From: Morchella semilibera
Taxonomy: Eukaryota; Ascomycota; Pezizomycetes; Pezizales; Morchellaceae
Reading direction: 5' to 3'
Assembly: GCA_009192285.1 (NCBI GenBank)
Contig: WBVU01000019.1
Location: 620,001 to 684,000, forward strand
DNA: 64,000 nucleotides
How positions within the stretch are numbered: position 1 is the stretch's first letter; each line of letters begins with the position of its first letter. Below the pieces are notes generated by a model. It was not told the origin of the DNA, ran no database searches, and saw nothing but the letters and a program-made list of their open reading frames with translations. Positions 50,125 to 62,436 of the stretch are shown in pieces. The position numbers were made by a program, and so were the translations under genes.

Positions 50125-53100
50125 ATGGATGGGAATCAATTAGTCGTAACTTGCTCAATTTCTCAAAATAAAGATTCTTTTATTCCATCATATGCTCTCA
50201 TCGATACTGGCGCTTCAGGATACGCGTTCATAGATAAGGACTTCGTATGCCACCACAACCTTAAGACTATTCCTCTTATTCTCCCCCGACATATAGACGT
50301 AATCGACGGAAGACCTATTGAATCAGGAAAGGTCACCCATAAGGTCATCCTCAGTCTCGATATTAATGGCCACAGAGAGGATGCTCCCTTCTTTGTTACT
50401 CAACTAGGTCATTACCCTATAGTTATGGGCCTTCCTTGGATGCGCAGGCATGCAACAACGATACTACCCGCCGATAACGAAATACAATTCAATTCTTCAA
50501 GCTGCATAAAGAATTGTTCCCTTACTCACACCAAGATTATTGCTAAAGGGATTTCTATCAACCCTCCCGCCAAACCAACAACAAATATTTCCGTTATTAC
50601 CTCCTACGCATTCCATAGACTTATCAATAAGAAAAGAAAAGGAATGAAACTCTACTTTACCACGCTCAAAGCCCTCGACGATCTCCTGGCGCAAATGCCT
50701 AAGGACCCCGAGCATTCGTCCCGTTGAACATCATAAATATTTACATCTTCTCAGTGAACCGAACGCCTCCAAACTCCCTCCTTATCGCACTGAATACGAC
50801 CTTTCTATTGATATACAGGAAGGAAAAACTGTACCGTTCGGACCCATGTACGGGATGACCCGACTGGAACTCCAGGTACTCAGGGATTATCTAGCAGAGT
50901 ATCTATCCAATGGACGGATTCGACATAGCACCTCTCCCGCAGGCTCCCGGTACTGTTTGTCAAAAAGGCTGATGGCTCCCTCCGACTTTGTGTTGACTAT
51001 AGAAAGTTGAATGCAGTAACGGTGAAGAATCGACATCCTCTCCCACTAACACCAGAGACGTTTATGGGTATTTCCTCCGCCAAGTATTTCACCAAGTTAG
51101 ATCTCCGTAATGGATATCATCAGTTAAGAATCAGAGAAGGAGACGAGTGGAAAACAGCATTTAGGACACGGTATGGACACTTTGAATACACCGTTATGCC
51201 CTTTGGGTTAACCAACGCCCCCGCTGCATTCCAACATTGGGTCAACGATATGCTTCGCCCTTATCTTGATCACTTTGCAACCGCATATCTCGATGATATA
51301 CTCATATATTCGGCCACCCTTGAAGAACACAAAGAACACGTCGACAAGGTACTTCAGATACTCGATAAAAATCAGGTTTATCTTAAACCAGAGAAATGCG
51401 AATGGCACGTCAAAGAAACCATGTATCTCGGCTTTGTTCTTACACCCGAAGGGATTAAGATGGATGAGTCCAAAGTGGCTACCATAAGGAATTGGGAAAC
51501 CCCTACTTGCCTGAAAGATGTGCAAGAATTCCTAGGGTTTCGCGAATTTCTATCGACGATTTATCTATGCGTACTCAAGGGTAGTATCTCCCCTGACCGC
51601 TCTAACAAAGACAGGAGTGGTATTCAAATGGACGGACAAGACGGAAAAAGCGTTTCAGGATCTTAAACTCGCATTTACCACCGCTCCCATTCTTAGACAT
51701 TTCGACCCCGACCGGGAAATTATTGTGGAAACAGACGCCTCCGACTACGTCTCGGCCGCCATTATGTCACAGAGGGATAACGAAGGAATCTTGCACCCAA
51801 TTGCCTTTTTCTCCAAGAAACATACACCAGCGGAATGCAATTATGAGATATACGATAAAGAACTACTGGCAATCATTCGGGGATTTGAAGAATGGCGCTA
51901 TTTTCTAGAAACAGCCTCATATCCTATTAAGGTCTTAACAGACCATAGGAACCTTGAATACTTTATGTCAACCAAGTTATTAAATCGTCGACAAACCCGC
52001 TGGTCAGAATTTTTATCACGCTTCGACTTTGTTATTTCAGTTTCGTCCAGGAAAAACAAGGAGGAAAGCCGGATGCACTTACCAGGCGATCAGGGGATCT
52101 CCCTAAGGAGGGGGATGAACGCCTCGCGTATCAGTATCAGACCGTGCTGAAGAGAAAAAATTTGGATAATAAGCTAAGTTTGTTGGCGGGTTCTTTGGCA
52201 AATGAACCCGCTGAAGGAGCGTCCACTGTTCAGGAGTTATTTACAAAAGCTTATCAAGAAGACAGTTTTCCGAGCAAGGTACTCACGATGCTAAAAGATG
52301 GCACGAAACAATCGAAACAAATCTCACTCGCCGAATGCGCGGAAAACGAAGACGGACTTCTTCTTATCGACGCAAACTCTTCGTACCAGAATACGAGGAG
52401 TTACAACTTAGACTTCTTCAGGAGTATCACGATAAAACCATCAGCAGGACACCCGGGTAGAGCAAAGACCCTAGAGTTACTCAGTCGCGAATACTACTGG
52501 CCGAACATGCGGAAATATACTGACCGCTATGTTATGAATTGTCACATTTGCCGCCGAAGCAAAGCAAATCGCAACGCCCCTCAAGGAGTTCTTCGCCCTC
52601 TCTCAGTTCCTAAGGCACCATGGACGGACGTTTCAATGGACTTCGTTACAGGACTACCTCTCAGCAATAATTATAATGCCATTCTCGTCGTCGTTGATAG
52701 GCTCACCAAAATGAGACACTTTATTCCATGCACCGAAGAATCAGGAGCTCGGGACGTTGCCCGAATGTATTTAGAGAACGTTTGGAAACTACATGGCCTA
52801 CCGGAAAAGATAGTCTCAGATCGTGGTACACAATTTACCTCAGACTTCTGGAAATCACTATGCGAGCGCCTCGAAATTTCTCCTCGTTATTCCACCGCGT
52901 TTCATCCTCAGACAGATGGTCAGACTGAAAGAATTAATGCTATTATGGAGCAATATCTCCGCAGTTATGTGGACTATCAACAGGACAACTGGGCTACTTA
53001 TCTACCCATGGCGGAGTTCGCGACCAATAATCACGTTTCTGAGTCAACCAAGCTCTCGCCCTTCGAAGCCAACTATGGTCGCCATCCTCGCATGAACTTT

Positions 53101-53693
53101 GGCCCTCTACGACACGGCACTACCACCAACGAGGACCAGGCTAACACCATGGCAAGGGATATGTCAGAAGTGTTTTGACTTTCTCCGGGCGGAGATGTTT
53201 AGAGCTCAACGGATACAGGAAGAATCGGCCAATGCAAGTCGTACTCCGGCACCACGATATATGATCGGGGATAAGGTATGGCTGTCCACTCGCCAATCTA
53301 TTAACAAAGAGACCGTCGAAGAAATTGGACTGGAAGCAAGTCGGACCCTACCCCGATCTCGCGCGTCGTCAGCCCCTATGCCTACGAACTTACACTGCCC
53401 TCGTCGATGAAAGTTCACCCAGTGTTTCATGTTTCATTACTCTCGCCTGCCGTCAATGACCCTGTACCAGGTCAATTACAAATACCCCACCCCCCGTTGA
53501 GATCGAAGGCGAACAAGAGTGGGAAGTTGATGCTATTTTGGACTCACGGAAACGACGTGGAAGACTTGAGTACCTCGTTCGATACACTGGTTACGACGAG
53601 CCATCATGGCAACCCTACGGCGATGTGGACAACTCTCCTGAGTTAGTCAAAGACTTTCACGAACGATATCCACGCAAGCCTAAGAGGACTTAG
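50125..53693 (+). pseudogene. chromovirus Pol region (fossil)
   Basis: The polymerase polyprotein region: protease, reverse transcriptase, RNase H, integrase and chromodomain ([16 protein letters not shown]). Catalytic signatures are still readable (DTGAS; YLDD; the integrase SDRGTQFTSDFW and PQTDGQTERINA blocks). It is broken in several places and is treated as a fossil. Confidence 0.9.
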
Positions 53694-53716
53694 GCTTCAG
53701 AGGGGGACCTAATATC

Positions 53717-54333
53717 TATCACGGCGTGGAACATGGTCTAGCGGTGTTGCGGGAAGAGTGATTAGTCAGGGATTCTTCTAGGATTCTTTGGGTTTCGGAA
53801 GTAGGAGTTTGGTTCGGTAATAGGGGTTCGGGATTAGGAGATAAGGTTGGGTTCCGGGGTTACCGGGTCTTGGGAGATTCCCTATGGGGTTCTGTACAGG
53901 GTTAACGTGGAATGAGTCATCGCCTAACGTTAAGACATTCATCGAGAACGTGTCGGTATGTGGTGTATAATATAGGGGTTTCTCGTCTTGCCTTGTAGGA
54001 AGTTCTTTTCCTTTCCTCTTCACGCAACCTCCTATCTTCAGGAGTTTTGAGTCCTTTCGGAATATACCTCAGGTCTTCTGGTTCTACTCGCGTTCCGTTT
54101 CGCTCATAGTCTCGCTCGCCAATGCTGAATAACCAGAGGGGGGAAACTGCTCACCAAAAGTTGCCTGTGTGCTAGTGGCGGATGTTTGATGGTGACCCGA
54201 ATGGCGCGCCACAATTATCAGGAATATTACTTTGTTACGTCTACCCCGCCTACGAGAATGTAGTGTAACCTTGGCTCGGCTTATTGCCCGCTTCGGTATT
54301 GTACTCCTGCTACGAATTTCTCCGTAGAGGATA
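53717..54333 (+). repeat. 3' LTR of the chromovirus, expanded
   Basis: Starts TATCACGG like the 5' LTR and is preceded by a purine tract (AGAGGGGGA). The first 140 or so bases are essentially identical to the 5' LTR. The rest is more diverged and carries an extra block of about 110 bp that the other two LTR copies lack, plus a smaller extra segment. Its right edge is therefore approximate. Confidence 0.8.
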
Positions 54334-54399
54334 CCAGACCTCTGTCCGGTTGCGGGGAACGCAGTTTTCCATTCAGTCTTCCAGCTATATGCTTGTCCC

Positions 54400-57300
54400 A
54401 TAGCTCGGACCAGTTATAGGCATTTGCAAATCCACTGGGCACTTTCGGCTATTATACCATCTTTGCTAGGGTGATATCGGGTCTTATAGCAGAGTTTGAT
54501 AAAAGGTTCCTTGAAGTCTGTCGGCACTCCCAATGCTGGACAGTAGGACGTTCGCTTAGTGATGATCGTAATAATGGCGCTTTGGTGACAAAGGTTGGAG
54601 CGTCAGCACGGAAAGTTAGTAATCGCGGTGATGGATTAGGGATATAGGGTTTTACACTAAGTAGACGTGCGCAGAATTCGCAGGTCTGATCAATATGAGT
54701 AATAGACAATTTAGGTCCGTCGATAGTCCACACAGAATCGGTAGGAGGACCGGCACCATAATGGTTTCTTCACAAATTAGAACAGGAGATCCGGGCAGCG
54801 GAGGCTAGATTCAAAATGAAGCCTTTATCTCAAACATTCGTCTATATTACCTCGGAGTCTCAAAGCCAGGCCAATTCGGTCCGGCCCGACATTACTGTAC
54901 AGAGGGCCACAAAGAAGGGGTTTCCTTTTCCCTCGATATGGAAGATTTAAGTAACCGAATGTTATAAGGGACGGGTGGTGAGGGGCAGGTGAGCCGTTCT
55001 GGGGGTTCCTTCCTTTCCAAATCCGCGGTTGCCAAAAGTTGGTGAATGATGTGCTCCAAACGGGGGGGACCAAAAGCATAACGACAATTGCGAATGCGCT
55101 GCGGTGTAATGGGTATCCGAGTCCGTAGCACCACCAAGGGAACAAGGCATAGACGGTTCAGCCCGTGGGTTGGGTCTCCGGCCAAAGGTGCAGCACTGAC
55201 CAATCTTCAGAAGTCTGTGCATTGGTGGGAAGAAAACGGCGAAGTACATTCCCTTAAACATAAGCGGGTCGACTTTGATCATCATAATGCAGCAAGATTG
55301 GAGACAGCGAGGGGATCCGAAAGTAATGAGATTATCGGCGACGAAATTATACTACCTTATGTCGCGGAGCCAGGAATAACCTTAATGGCAGCGATTACTA
55401 ATTATAATTGCTGGAGGAGGTAGTCCCATAGTAACGTAGCCCCAACAGTCCAATGAACAACGCCCGGCCTGACGATAACGAGTAAGCTGGGGAACATTTT
55501 TTTGGAACTTCTAACGGATGGGACTTTGAGAGATATAGGCGAAAAGAAGAAGTATCACATGTTGAGGTAGCCAATGGCCAGTTGGCTGGTAATGGCTACT
55601 CGTGTAGGAGACCTTTTTTCTCTACCCTTTCTCTGATAACATGGAGGGCCGGCAAGAAGCTGTTTATGAGACAGAGATTTACGAGAATAAACATAAAGCG
55701 CGGTCAGTATAATGTTCCGCAAATGTGTCCGTGGCCAGTAGTAGAAATTTCTTTTGGCGTACAAACGATTTCGTCAAGAATGTCAAATCCAGAAAGAATT
55801 CAGCTCACTTCCGCGACTGGAGTAACTCTAGTGGTCGTTCAATCAGCCGTCATACCCGGGTGTCCTTGCTGAATATGGTTTATCGTGATACTCCTTGAAG
55901 ATCAAAGAAGTCTAAAGTTGTAACTCCATCGTATTTCGTACGAAAGACGTTTGCGTCCAGATAAAGAAGAAAGTCGTTCCCGTTTTCCCGCCGCATTCCG
56001 GCGGAGTGAGATTGTTTCGATTTGTTGTGAATCTTTAGCAGTCGTAACACAGTGAGTAGGTTAAACATTTATATATCTCATACATAACATACTGACACTA
56101 GTCTTTCCGAAACCTTCTCACCAGAGACACCAGAGGCAGCAGAAGCAGACAAAGAAGAGGAGGGACCATGGCCCCGTTGAAAACCACCTAGACGTAAGCC
56201 CTTGCTGGAAAAACTGTTCTTGGAAATTCCATCTGGTCGATAAACCCTGTGATAAATAACTTTTGGTCGGGCGCAGCCAGCAGGACCTCGAACCACGGAG
56301 AACCAGACAGACACCTGAACCGCCAACCGGAAACAGAAGGAGGATAGAAGGAAAATAAAAACCGTGAGACCCTTAAAAGCTACTCCAGGTAGAAGATAGT
56401 CAAGAAGGAGATGCACTTGTGACAGAAGAACAGCTCCTGTGGACGGAGTAAACCCGACGCAAAGACGAACGCACGAAACTTGAATTGCTATTGGTGTAAA
56501 TCCGCGCCAAGGAAAGAATACTTTTTTCTTCGAACCGAGGCGAGCACAGTCTGGCGGACGGGAGGTTCTGAGAATAACCCCTGATACGCCGAGGCGCCCT
56601 TCGCATCCCTCCTCTTATGGAGATGGATCCCACTGAGACATACGACAAGGCCAACACCGCGACATGGCACAAAGGCCACCATGTGCACTTCCTCACTGCC
56701 TGTGGTCAAGTGCCATCCTGGTGCGCCCTTACCTCCCCGTTGTTTTCCTGGAACCGCGAAAGTACTGAAGGCAATAGGCAAGAATAAACAAAGTTCGAAG
56801 CCGTAGTTAGACAAAAAATTGGGCACAAGTCTGAAGAACCAAAATAGGGAAGCTCTGACTGAATTTCTCAGAATAGACCGCAGGCAGAGCCAGGACATGC
56901 CACGGCGCCGTGCAGGACCAGATGGACCTCTAACCTTGGAGATTACGAACTCGAGACAGAGGCTATTTGAGGTTTTCCCCTTGTTAGAGGATTTAGTATT
57001 CAGTTTGTCGACGTCATCGTGTAAATTAACTAGGAGGCTCCAACGTTTGAACAATTTGGTAACTTAGGAGTATTCAAGGTAATAGCCTGTAGTATTAGGT
57101 CTTTGTTTAAGGAAACTCCTTTACATCAGTAGATTGTTGCGACGGAGCTGTTTTCGTAGAAAATGCGCATTTCTTCAAATCCCCCGAATTTGATTCGCAG
57201 TAGTTCTTTATTCGTATATCTCATTAATTGCATTCCGCTTGGTGATGTTTCTTGGAAGAAAAAGGCAATTGGCGTGCCAAGATTTCTTCGTTATCCTGAC

Positions 57301-59737
57301 ATAATGGCGGCCGAGAGGACGGTAGTCCGGTGGCCGTCTGTCCACTAATTTCCGATGACGGCCGGATCCAGACGAGACAGAGAGAGAGAAAAGAAAGAGG
57401 GGTACAAAGAAAGTCAAGAAATAGTGAACTGAGTGGATGAAGAACATCTTAAGCTCAACCGTGTCAGTATGAATACTCTAAACTCGAATCCCATGAAGCT
57501 TTTTTCTACTCCGTCTCTCTCGCGTTCATGTAGCTGCTACTTACCTCACCTCATATCCAAACCAATACTTCGCATAGAAAAATACACCTCTTGCCATTGC
57601 TCCCATCATTTGTCGCTTCAGAGCCGGTCAGTGATATTTATTCCTCACACTACCCATCTTCGATTATTTGATAGCTCGATTATACAAGATATAAAATCTC
57701 CGCATCTCGAATCACGAAACACAATTTCCCTCCTGCGAAAACTCAGGCTAATAGTTACTGGACAACCCTCTTTTGTCACAGGTAAACCAGCTCAGGTGTG
57801 TCCCTTTCCGCATTCTAATTAACTTATTCCGTAGTAACCATCTCTTGGGGACAGCTCCTACTTTCTCTCTCCAAACTTCATTAGGGCCTGAAGCTGGGAG
57901 GAACTTTAGACCAGAGACGCCGGGGAACCCAGAAGCAATTGGATACTGGTTTCTTTTAGATAGCATAGGGAATGGCAAGCTCGCGGGATTTTCTTGGTTT
58001 TCACAGACATCATAAACGCGATGCATTTTAATGGTTAGAATCTTACGTAGACCTACAGAAGTAGCAGTACTTGTTCGGGCCAAGTATACTCTGATCGGTG
58101 TGTTTCCTAGGGCTTTTGGAGGCCAACAGGGCGAGGCCGAACACTCAGCGGCAAAATGCCCAGGAACCTCCAACCAATAACAATTGCCTAAAAAAAGTCC
58201 CTGAGCCGGCACGGCCGAGCACTCTCCTGTCGGGAGTAATAGGCCCACGGCGCTGTGAGGGGCCGCACGGCACCGGAGAGGCCGAAATTACTCATTGGAT
58301 TGCACCGCACCACCTGTGGGAAGAATATTAGTAGGGGTGAGATCAGTGGAAGATAGTTTCAGAGGATGTGGCAAAGTGACAAGATTATAAGGGGGCGAGC
58401 AGCTAATTAGTGTACATGAGGAATCGGTTAGCGGAATAGGCCAACAGGCGGGAGGTGGGAGTTGGAAGCCTAAAAAGGCTGACGAGCTGGTAAAGGCGGA
58501 AAAGAAATGCGGTCTCTGGCTCCGCCACGGAGGTCCCCCCAGAGCCCTGGTGTCCAATTCTGGAGCAGGAGCGAGATACATATTCAGACGTGGGGTACCC
58601 AACACCATGAGGGAACGTCTGCGTGATGGTATCATAAAGCGTCTTGGGAGCGAGAGCTCTGCGAGAGATGTACCTTGCGTAATAGTGACCATTGTAGTTT
58701 GTTTTGTTCCTTTACACAGTTTCCACCTAACCTCAAGCGTGCAATCGTATGGAATTCAGGTGCTGGCATAAAATAAGTAGAGAATTCTCGCTCCCTTTAT
58801 GTCTGTAGGTCGCTTTCTGAGTTCTCGAATTCTGAGTCTTTTTTTGTATATTTTCTTACTATCTTTTTCTTTGGTATGTTGCCCAATGCGGTCGAATTCC
58901 GCCAAATGCGGTTTCCAGAATAGTAATAAGGGCTTCAATATTTTTCCAGATCGATGCGTCCTCTAACAACAAGCGGCATAACCTGGGCAAGGGCCCGACC
59001 AGAGAGAAGATTAATAGCATAGGCGAGACGGCTTGAGCGGCGGGAAAACGATCATGGTTGGCGAGCATCTTCAAGCGAAGTTGGGTCACAAAGGGGCGAA
59101 GCTCCTCCCTCTTGCCATCAAACTTAGGTGGGTCAGGGACCTTCTCAGAGCGGGGAGCAGCAGCAGCCGGAGGGGGAACTATCGGGGGAACAACGGGAGG
59201 AGCAGGATGAACAGCGGGAGGAGCAGGAGGAACAACGGAGGAGCAGCATCAGCAAACTCAACTTATGACTGCAGTCTCCCAATAGTCTCCCAAGTCTCCT
59301 GAGAGTCTCCTGAGACCCATGGATATTTTTTTAGTCTCCTGAGGCTCAGGAGACATCAGGAGACAAATGAAGTCTTGCTGATGAGGAGAGCAGCGGGAGG
59401 CACAGGAGGAGGAGCAGCCGCCTGGGCAGACAGCAAACTATTGAGCTGGCGGACCTCCCCGAGCTGGCTTTCCAAGTTCGCAATTTGCTGTTCGAGGTCG
59501 GGGAATAACGGAGGCAGTGTTCAAGGCCGTGTCCCTCTCGAAACGGGCCAAGTCTCTCTCATGTCTAATGCGAGAGATATTGTATCCCAAGAGATCGAAG
59601 AGAAGGGCCCTTGTCATGATCGTATTGATTGGAAAAGGCTTGAACATCCTCAGGGGCAGCCCAAGGCACCATATCGCTGTTAGCGATGCGTTCGGTAATA
59701 ACAGGTGGAGGAGCAATAGTAAACGAGGATCCGGAGG
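54400..59737 (-). mobile_element. old Ty3/Gypsy relic in opposite orientation (fossil)
   Basis: A heavily decayed Gypsy element read on the minus strand. Gag-like blocks are recognisable at about 58.86-59.15 kb (LRLKMLANHDRFPAAQA, ITILETAFGG, aligned with the Gag core of the intact-length neighbour). A degenerate zinc-knuckle-like block (PGHFAAEC) lies near 58.15 kb and an integrase finger-like block (YYWP) near 55.74 kb. The order fits gag-to-integrase running leftward. Many breaks are present and it is clearly older than the plus-strand copy. Ends are not defined; the limits are approximate. A fold-back insertion sits within it at 59247-59383. Confidence 0.65.
59247..59383. mobile_element. 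small fold-back element inside the Gypsy relic
   Basis: CATCAGCAA (59247-59255) and TTGCTGATG (59375-59383) are perfect inverted ends. Between them the motif GTCTCCTGAG is iterated, ending in the perfect palindrome GTCTCCTGAG-G-CTCAGGAGAC (59334-59354). The element is 137 bp, non-coding and MITE-like. A target duplication is not clear. Confidence 0.6.
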
Positions 59738-59742
59738 CTGCC

Positions 59743-60195
59743 TATCACGGCGTGGAACATGGTTTAGTGGTGTTGCGGGAAGAGGGATTAGTCAGGGATT
59801 CGTCTATGTTCTTTGGGTTTCGGAAGCAGGGGTTTTTGGTTCGGTAATAGGGGATCGGGATTAGGGGATAAGGTCGGGTTCGGGGTTACGGGTCTTGGAA
59901 GGTTCTATGGAATTCTGTACAGGGATATTCGGGTTAGTTATCGGGTCGGGTGATGAGATATATATATGCCAGTGGGCCTTGCCCCCGTTTGTAGATAGCT
60001 TTCTTTCTTTCCTCTTCACGCAACCTTCCTATCTTCAGGAGTTTGTAGTCCTTTAGAGTATACTCGGTTCTCTGGTTCTACTTCGTGTCTCGTTCCCATC
60101 GTTTCGCCTCGCCCCCGCTTCGGATAAACAGTTTCGTCCCGCCTTGGTAGTGTACCTTGGCCGTTTCACCTAGTCCTCCGCTTTGCTCCGTGATA
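59743..60195 (+). mobile_element. solo LTR of the chromovirus family
   Basis: A 453-bp copy of the LTR seen at 48120 and 53717, again bounded by TATCACGG and CCGTGATA and with a TATATATA box. It is flanked by a perfect 5-bp direct repeat CTGCC (59738-59742 and 60196-60200), the target duplication of an integration event. No internal sequence is present, so it arose by LTR-LTR recombination. Confidence 0.93.
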
Positions 60196-60200
60196 CTGCC

Positions 60201-60630
60201 ATAATAGTATCTCGGGAGCCAAAGGAGAGGCAACGTAGTCTAACGGAGCGGGGTCGGGTCAGGGAATAAGCGGGGTAGATTCAGGCACGGGGACAAGGTC
60301 GGGGTCAGCTCAGGAGATACCCGAGGCGAGGCAGGTTCAGGTTCAGGTTCGGGTTCAGAGACGAGGCGCAGACAGGAGGGCCGGAGTCAAAGTAATGTAT
60401 TGCTAACAGAAGGAAGACGTTGCCTAGAGAGGCAGAAACATAGGAAAGAACGAGCACTATATATACAACTATCCTCTCTTACCGATGACTCATACCATAG
60501 AATCCCATAGAAATTCCCACACTTCCGTACCACCCATACTATTCCCAATACTCCCAGTTCTATCCCGTTACTACTCAATCCTTCCTAGCGCTTACATTCC
60601 ATTACCCGAGCTCCTTCCTAACTCGTCATT
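60201..60630. other. non-coding, probable element remnant
   Basis: A GGTTCAGGTTCGG-type repeat lies at about 60320-60360. A TATATATA box (about 60460, readable on the minus strand) could belong to the regulatory end of the inverted Gypsy relic. No gene is seen. Confidence 0.35.
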
Positions 60631-61011
60631 CTACTTCCGACATCGACCGATACTATCCAACAACTCTGTTCCGAAGACGCCTTGGCGGAAGACAGGGTAC
60701 AGGGGGCAGAGCCGTGATACTTGCGGTCCTAATAATGGTGTACATCCAAGTCTTTGCTTGTGAGGTGTTTCTGGAAGAGCGCATATGCAATGAACAGTAC
60801 CGAGAGCTACTTTGGTAGCAGCAGCAATTTTTCTATAAGGCCAATTGGCTAGTTGCCGAAGTGAAAGAATTTTAGACCGTAAACTGCTACTGATTTCTGG
60901 ATGTTTGACTAATTTTTGATTCTGGGTATTACTGTTGCCGGGGGTCTCTTTGTTGTGTTTGTTGTCTGATTCCGAGAGGGTGGGTTCTAGATGGCCTTGA
61001 AGCAAAAGCAA
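60631..61011 (-). pseudogene. Tc1/mariner-type transposase N-terminus relic
   Basis: The reading frame contains an HTH (RSKILSLRQLANWPYRKIAA then KVALGTVHCI) followed by a degenerate GRP-like box (PHKQRLGCTPLL). This is the pattern of Tc1/mariner transposase DNA-binding domains. The same frame continues upstream to about 61.19 kb through one TAA (near 61092-61094) with acidic sequence (ESFDSFSDEEID). There is no DDE catalytic domain downstream, so only the DNA-binding part remains. It is a plain DNA transposon remnant, or a decayed relative of HTH-only proteins such as the gene at 29.5-30.6 kb. Confidence 0.55.
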
Positions 61012-61199
61012 TGCACTTTCATAGACTTTATAATCTTCATTTGTAAAGATTATTGTCTCAATGCAACAATGGTCTGAATCATCGGCATCTTAATCAATCT
61101 CTTCATCACTGAACGAATCGAAACTTTCCGGGTAGGTAAGGCTTTCAAGCTCTGGTTGATAGGCGAGTCCTTGACTCAACTGAGCTGACACGTTGGATT

Positions 61200-61782
61200 T
61201 GGCTATAAGGAAACGCGAAACGAACCGAAACGAAACGGCAGAAATGGGTATAGGTGAAGAGCAGTAGTATCTAGAAACTGTTTGATTGCGATAATGATAC
61301 TACTCAATTCACCTTCCTTATATACCAACAACTGTTACTATTTTTATGAATGGTTGCTATTGTAGTAAGCGGTTGTTGAAGCTTTTTATTACTCGGACTT
61401 TGAACCCGAGTTTGTCAGCCTCTCACCAAAAACCCAACTTTTAGAAATTCAATAGCTTAACAACCACATCAGATAAAATTAATTGAGCTCTATTACAGTG
61501 TTATTTACCACTTTCTATATCACCCTATAGATCTATTATAATTTTAATGCAAAGTTCGGCAACTTTGATACTCCAAATGTTATTGCTTGATTTAAAGTTG
61601 GGTCGCATGGGTTGTTGGGTCGTTGCGTCCCTCACATTCTGACGCCCCTGGACCGCCAATAATGCATACCATAACGCATACGATAACGTTACCTAACATA
61701 ACTGTGGGTGGTTCAGCCTTACTGGTAACACTCCCCGAACAACACTTAATCAACTCTACTATTCACAGGATAGCACACAAAA
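61200..61782. promoter_or_regulatory. AT-rich spacer upstream of TSR2
   Basis: No gene is seen. AT-rich sequence at about 61300-61570 precedes the TSR2 start and probably contains its promoter. No defined box can be named. Confidence 0.4.
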
Positions 61783-62436
61783 ATGCCCCCTACAGTCCCC
61801 AATCAGGGCTCTTCTCCCGCCGGCCCCTCCACACAGACAACCCTCTTACCGGAATCTTTAATAAAATGGGAACTTGGCACCTCCCTCGTCTTGCACGACT
61901 GGAGTGTTCTCACGGATGCTGTTATAGCTCAATGGGGCGGACCCGATAGCGACGACAAGCGTGACTGGCTTTGTGGTGCTGTTGCCGATATGTTCACAGA
62001 GCGAGAGGAAACAGACGAGTATGACATTGAGAGTGTATTGATACAAGTTATGGGAGATGAGTTTCAGGTAAACTTGGAGGACGATTCGGCGTGGGGGGTA
62101 AAGATATATAAATGTTATCCGATGGATTTACCGTGACTGACTTTTTGATAGATCGCCCAGAAATTGGTTTCTCTGCGCAAGGAGATATTAGAGGGGAACT
62201 TTTCCACCGTAAACGAATTACACGCCAACTTCCTCTCGAAGCCAAGGAACCAACGTCTAGAAGTTCCACTAGTAACGGAGGTTTCAGAAGAGCCTGGCTC
62301 AAGTGAAGATGAGGCGGATAGCGATGAAGAAATGTCTGAGGCTCCTCCTACTGGACCTTCGGAGCCCAGACAAAGAATGGAGCCGGTGATTGATGAGGAT
62401 GGGTTTGAGTTAGTACAAAAGCGGGGAAGGAAATAA
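61783..62436 (+). CDS. TSR2: pre-rRNA-processing protein TSR2
   Basis: TSR2 is the escort chaperone that keeps the ribosomal protein eS26 (Rps26) soluble and delivers it to pre-40S particles. Two exons are seen: 61783-62097 and 62152-62436. The 54-nt intron (GTAAAG, branch GTGACTGAC, GATAG) joins in phase 0, giving 199 aa, close to the yeast protein. The TSR2 core is clear: LVLHDWSVLTDAVIAQWGGP, then SDDKRDWLCGAVADMF. The acidic stretch EETDEYDIESVLIQVMGDEF and DDSAWGIAQKLVSLRKEILEG follow. The C-terminus is acidic (EDEADSDEEMSE) and ends basic (VQKRGRK), as usual. It reads without any break. The next gene starts 256 bp downstream on the same strand. Confidence 0.93.

Larger units (their letters stand above)
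48120..54333 (+). mobile_element. Ty3/Gypsy chromovirus, full length but broken
   Basis: An LTR retrotransposon of the chromovirus branch, about 6.2 kb. Parts in order are: 5' LTR (48120-48568); Gag with coiled coil and CCHC knuckle (about 48.6-50.05 kb); aspartic protease (DTGAS, about 50.2 kb); reverse transcriptase ([10 protein letters not shown], about 51.3 kb); RNase H (about 51.7-52.0 kb); integrase with HHCC finger and DDE core (about 52.5-53.1 kb); a C-terminal chromodomain (about 53.5-53.7 kb); a purine tract; and the 3' LTR. The order RT-RNaseH-IN and the chromodomain define the family. The coding part is broken in roughly half a dozen places, so it is a fossil of moderate age. The bases flanking the two LTRs do not match as a target duplication. 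The element abuts the gag-only copy, suggesting insertion into it or recombination. Confidence 0.92.

Noticed and set aside
57433-57822. Plus-strand 129-codon Ser/Leu-rich frame
   Set aside because: Lies across the inverted Gypsy relic on its antisense strand and has no recognisable domain.
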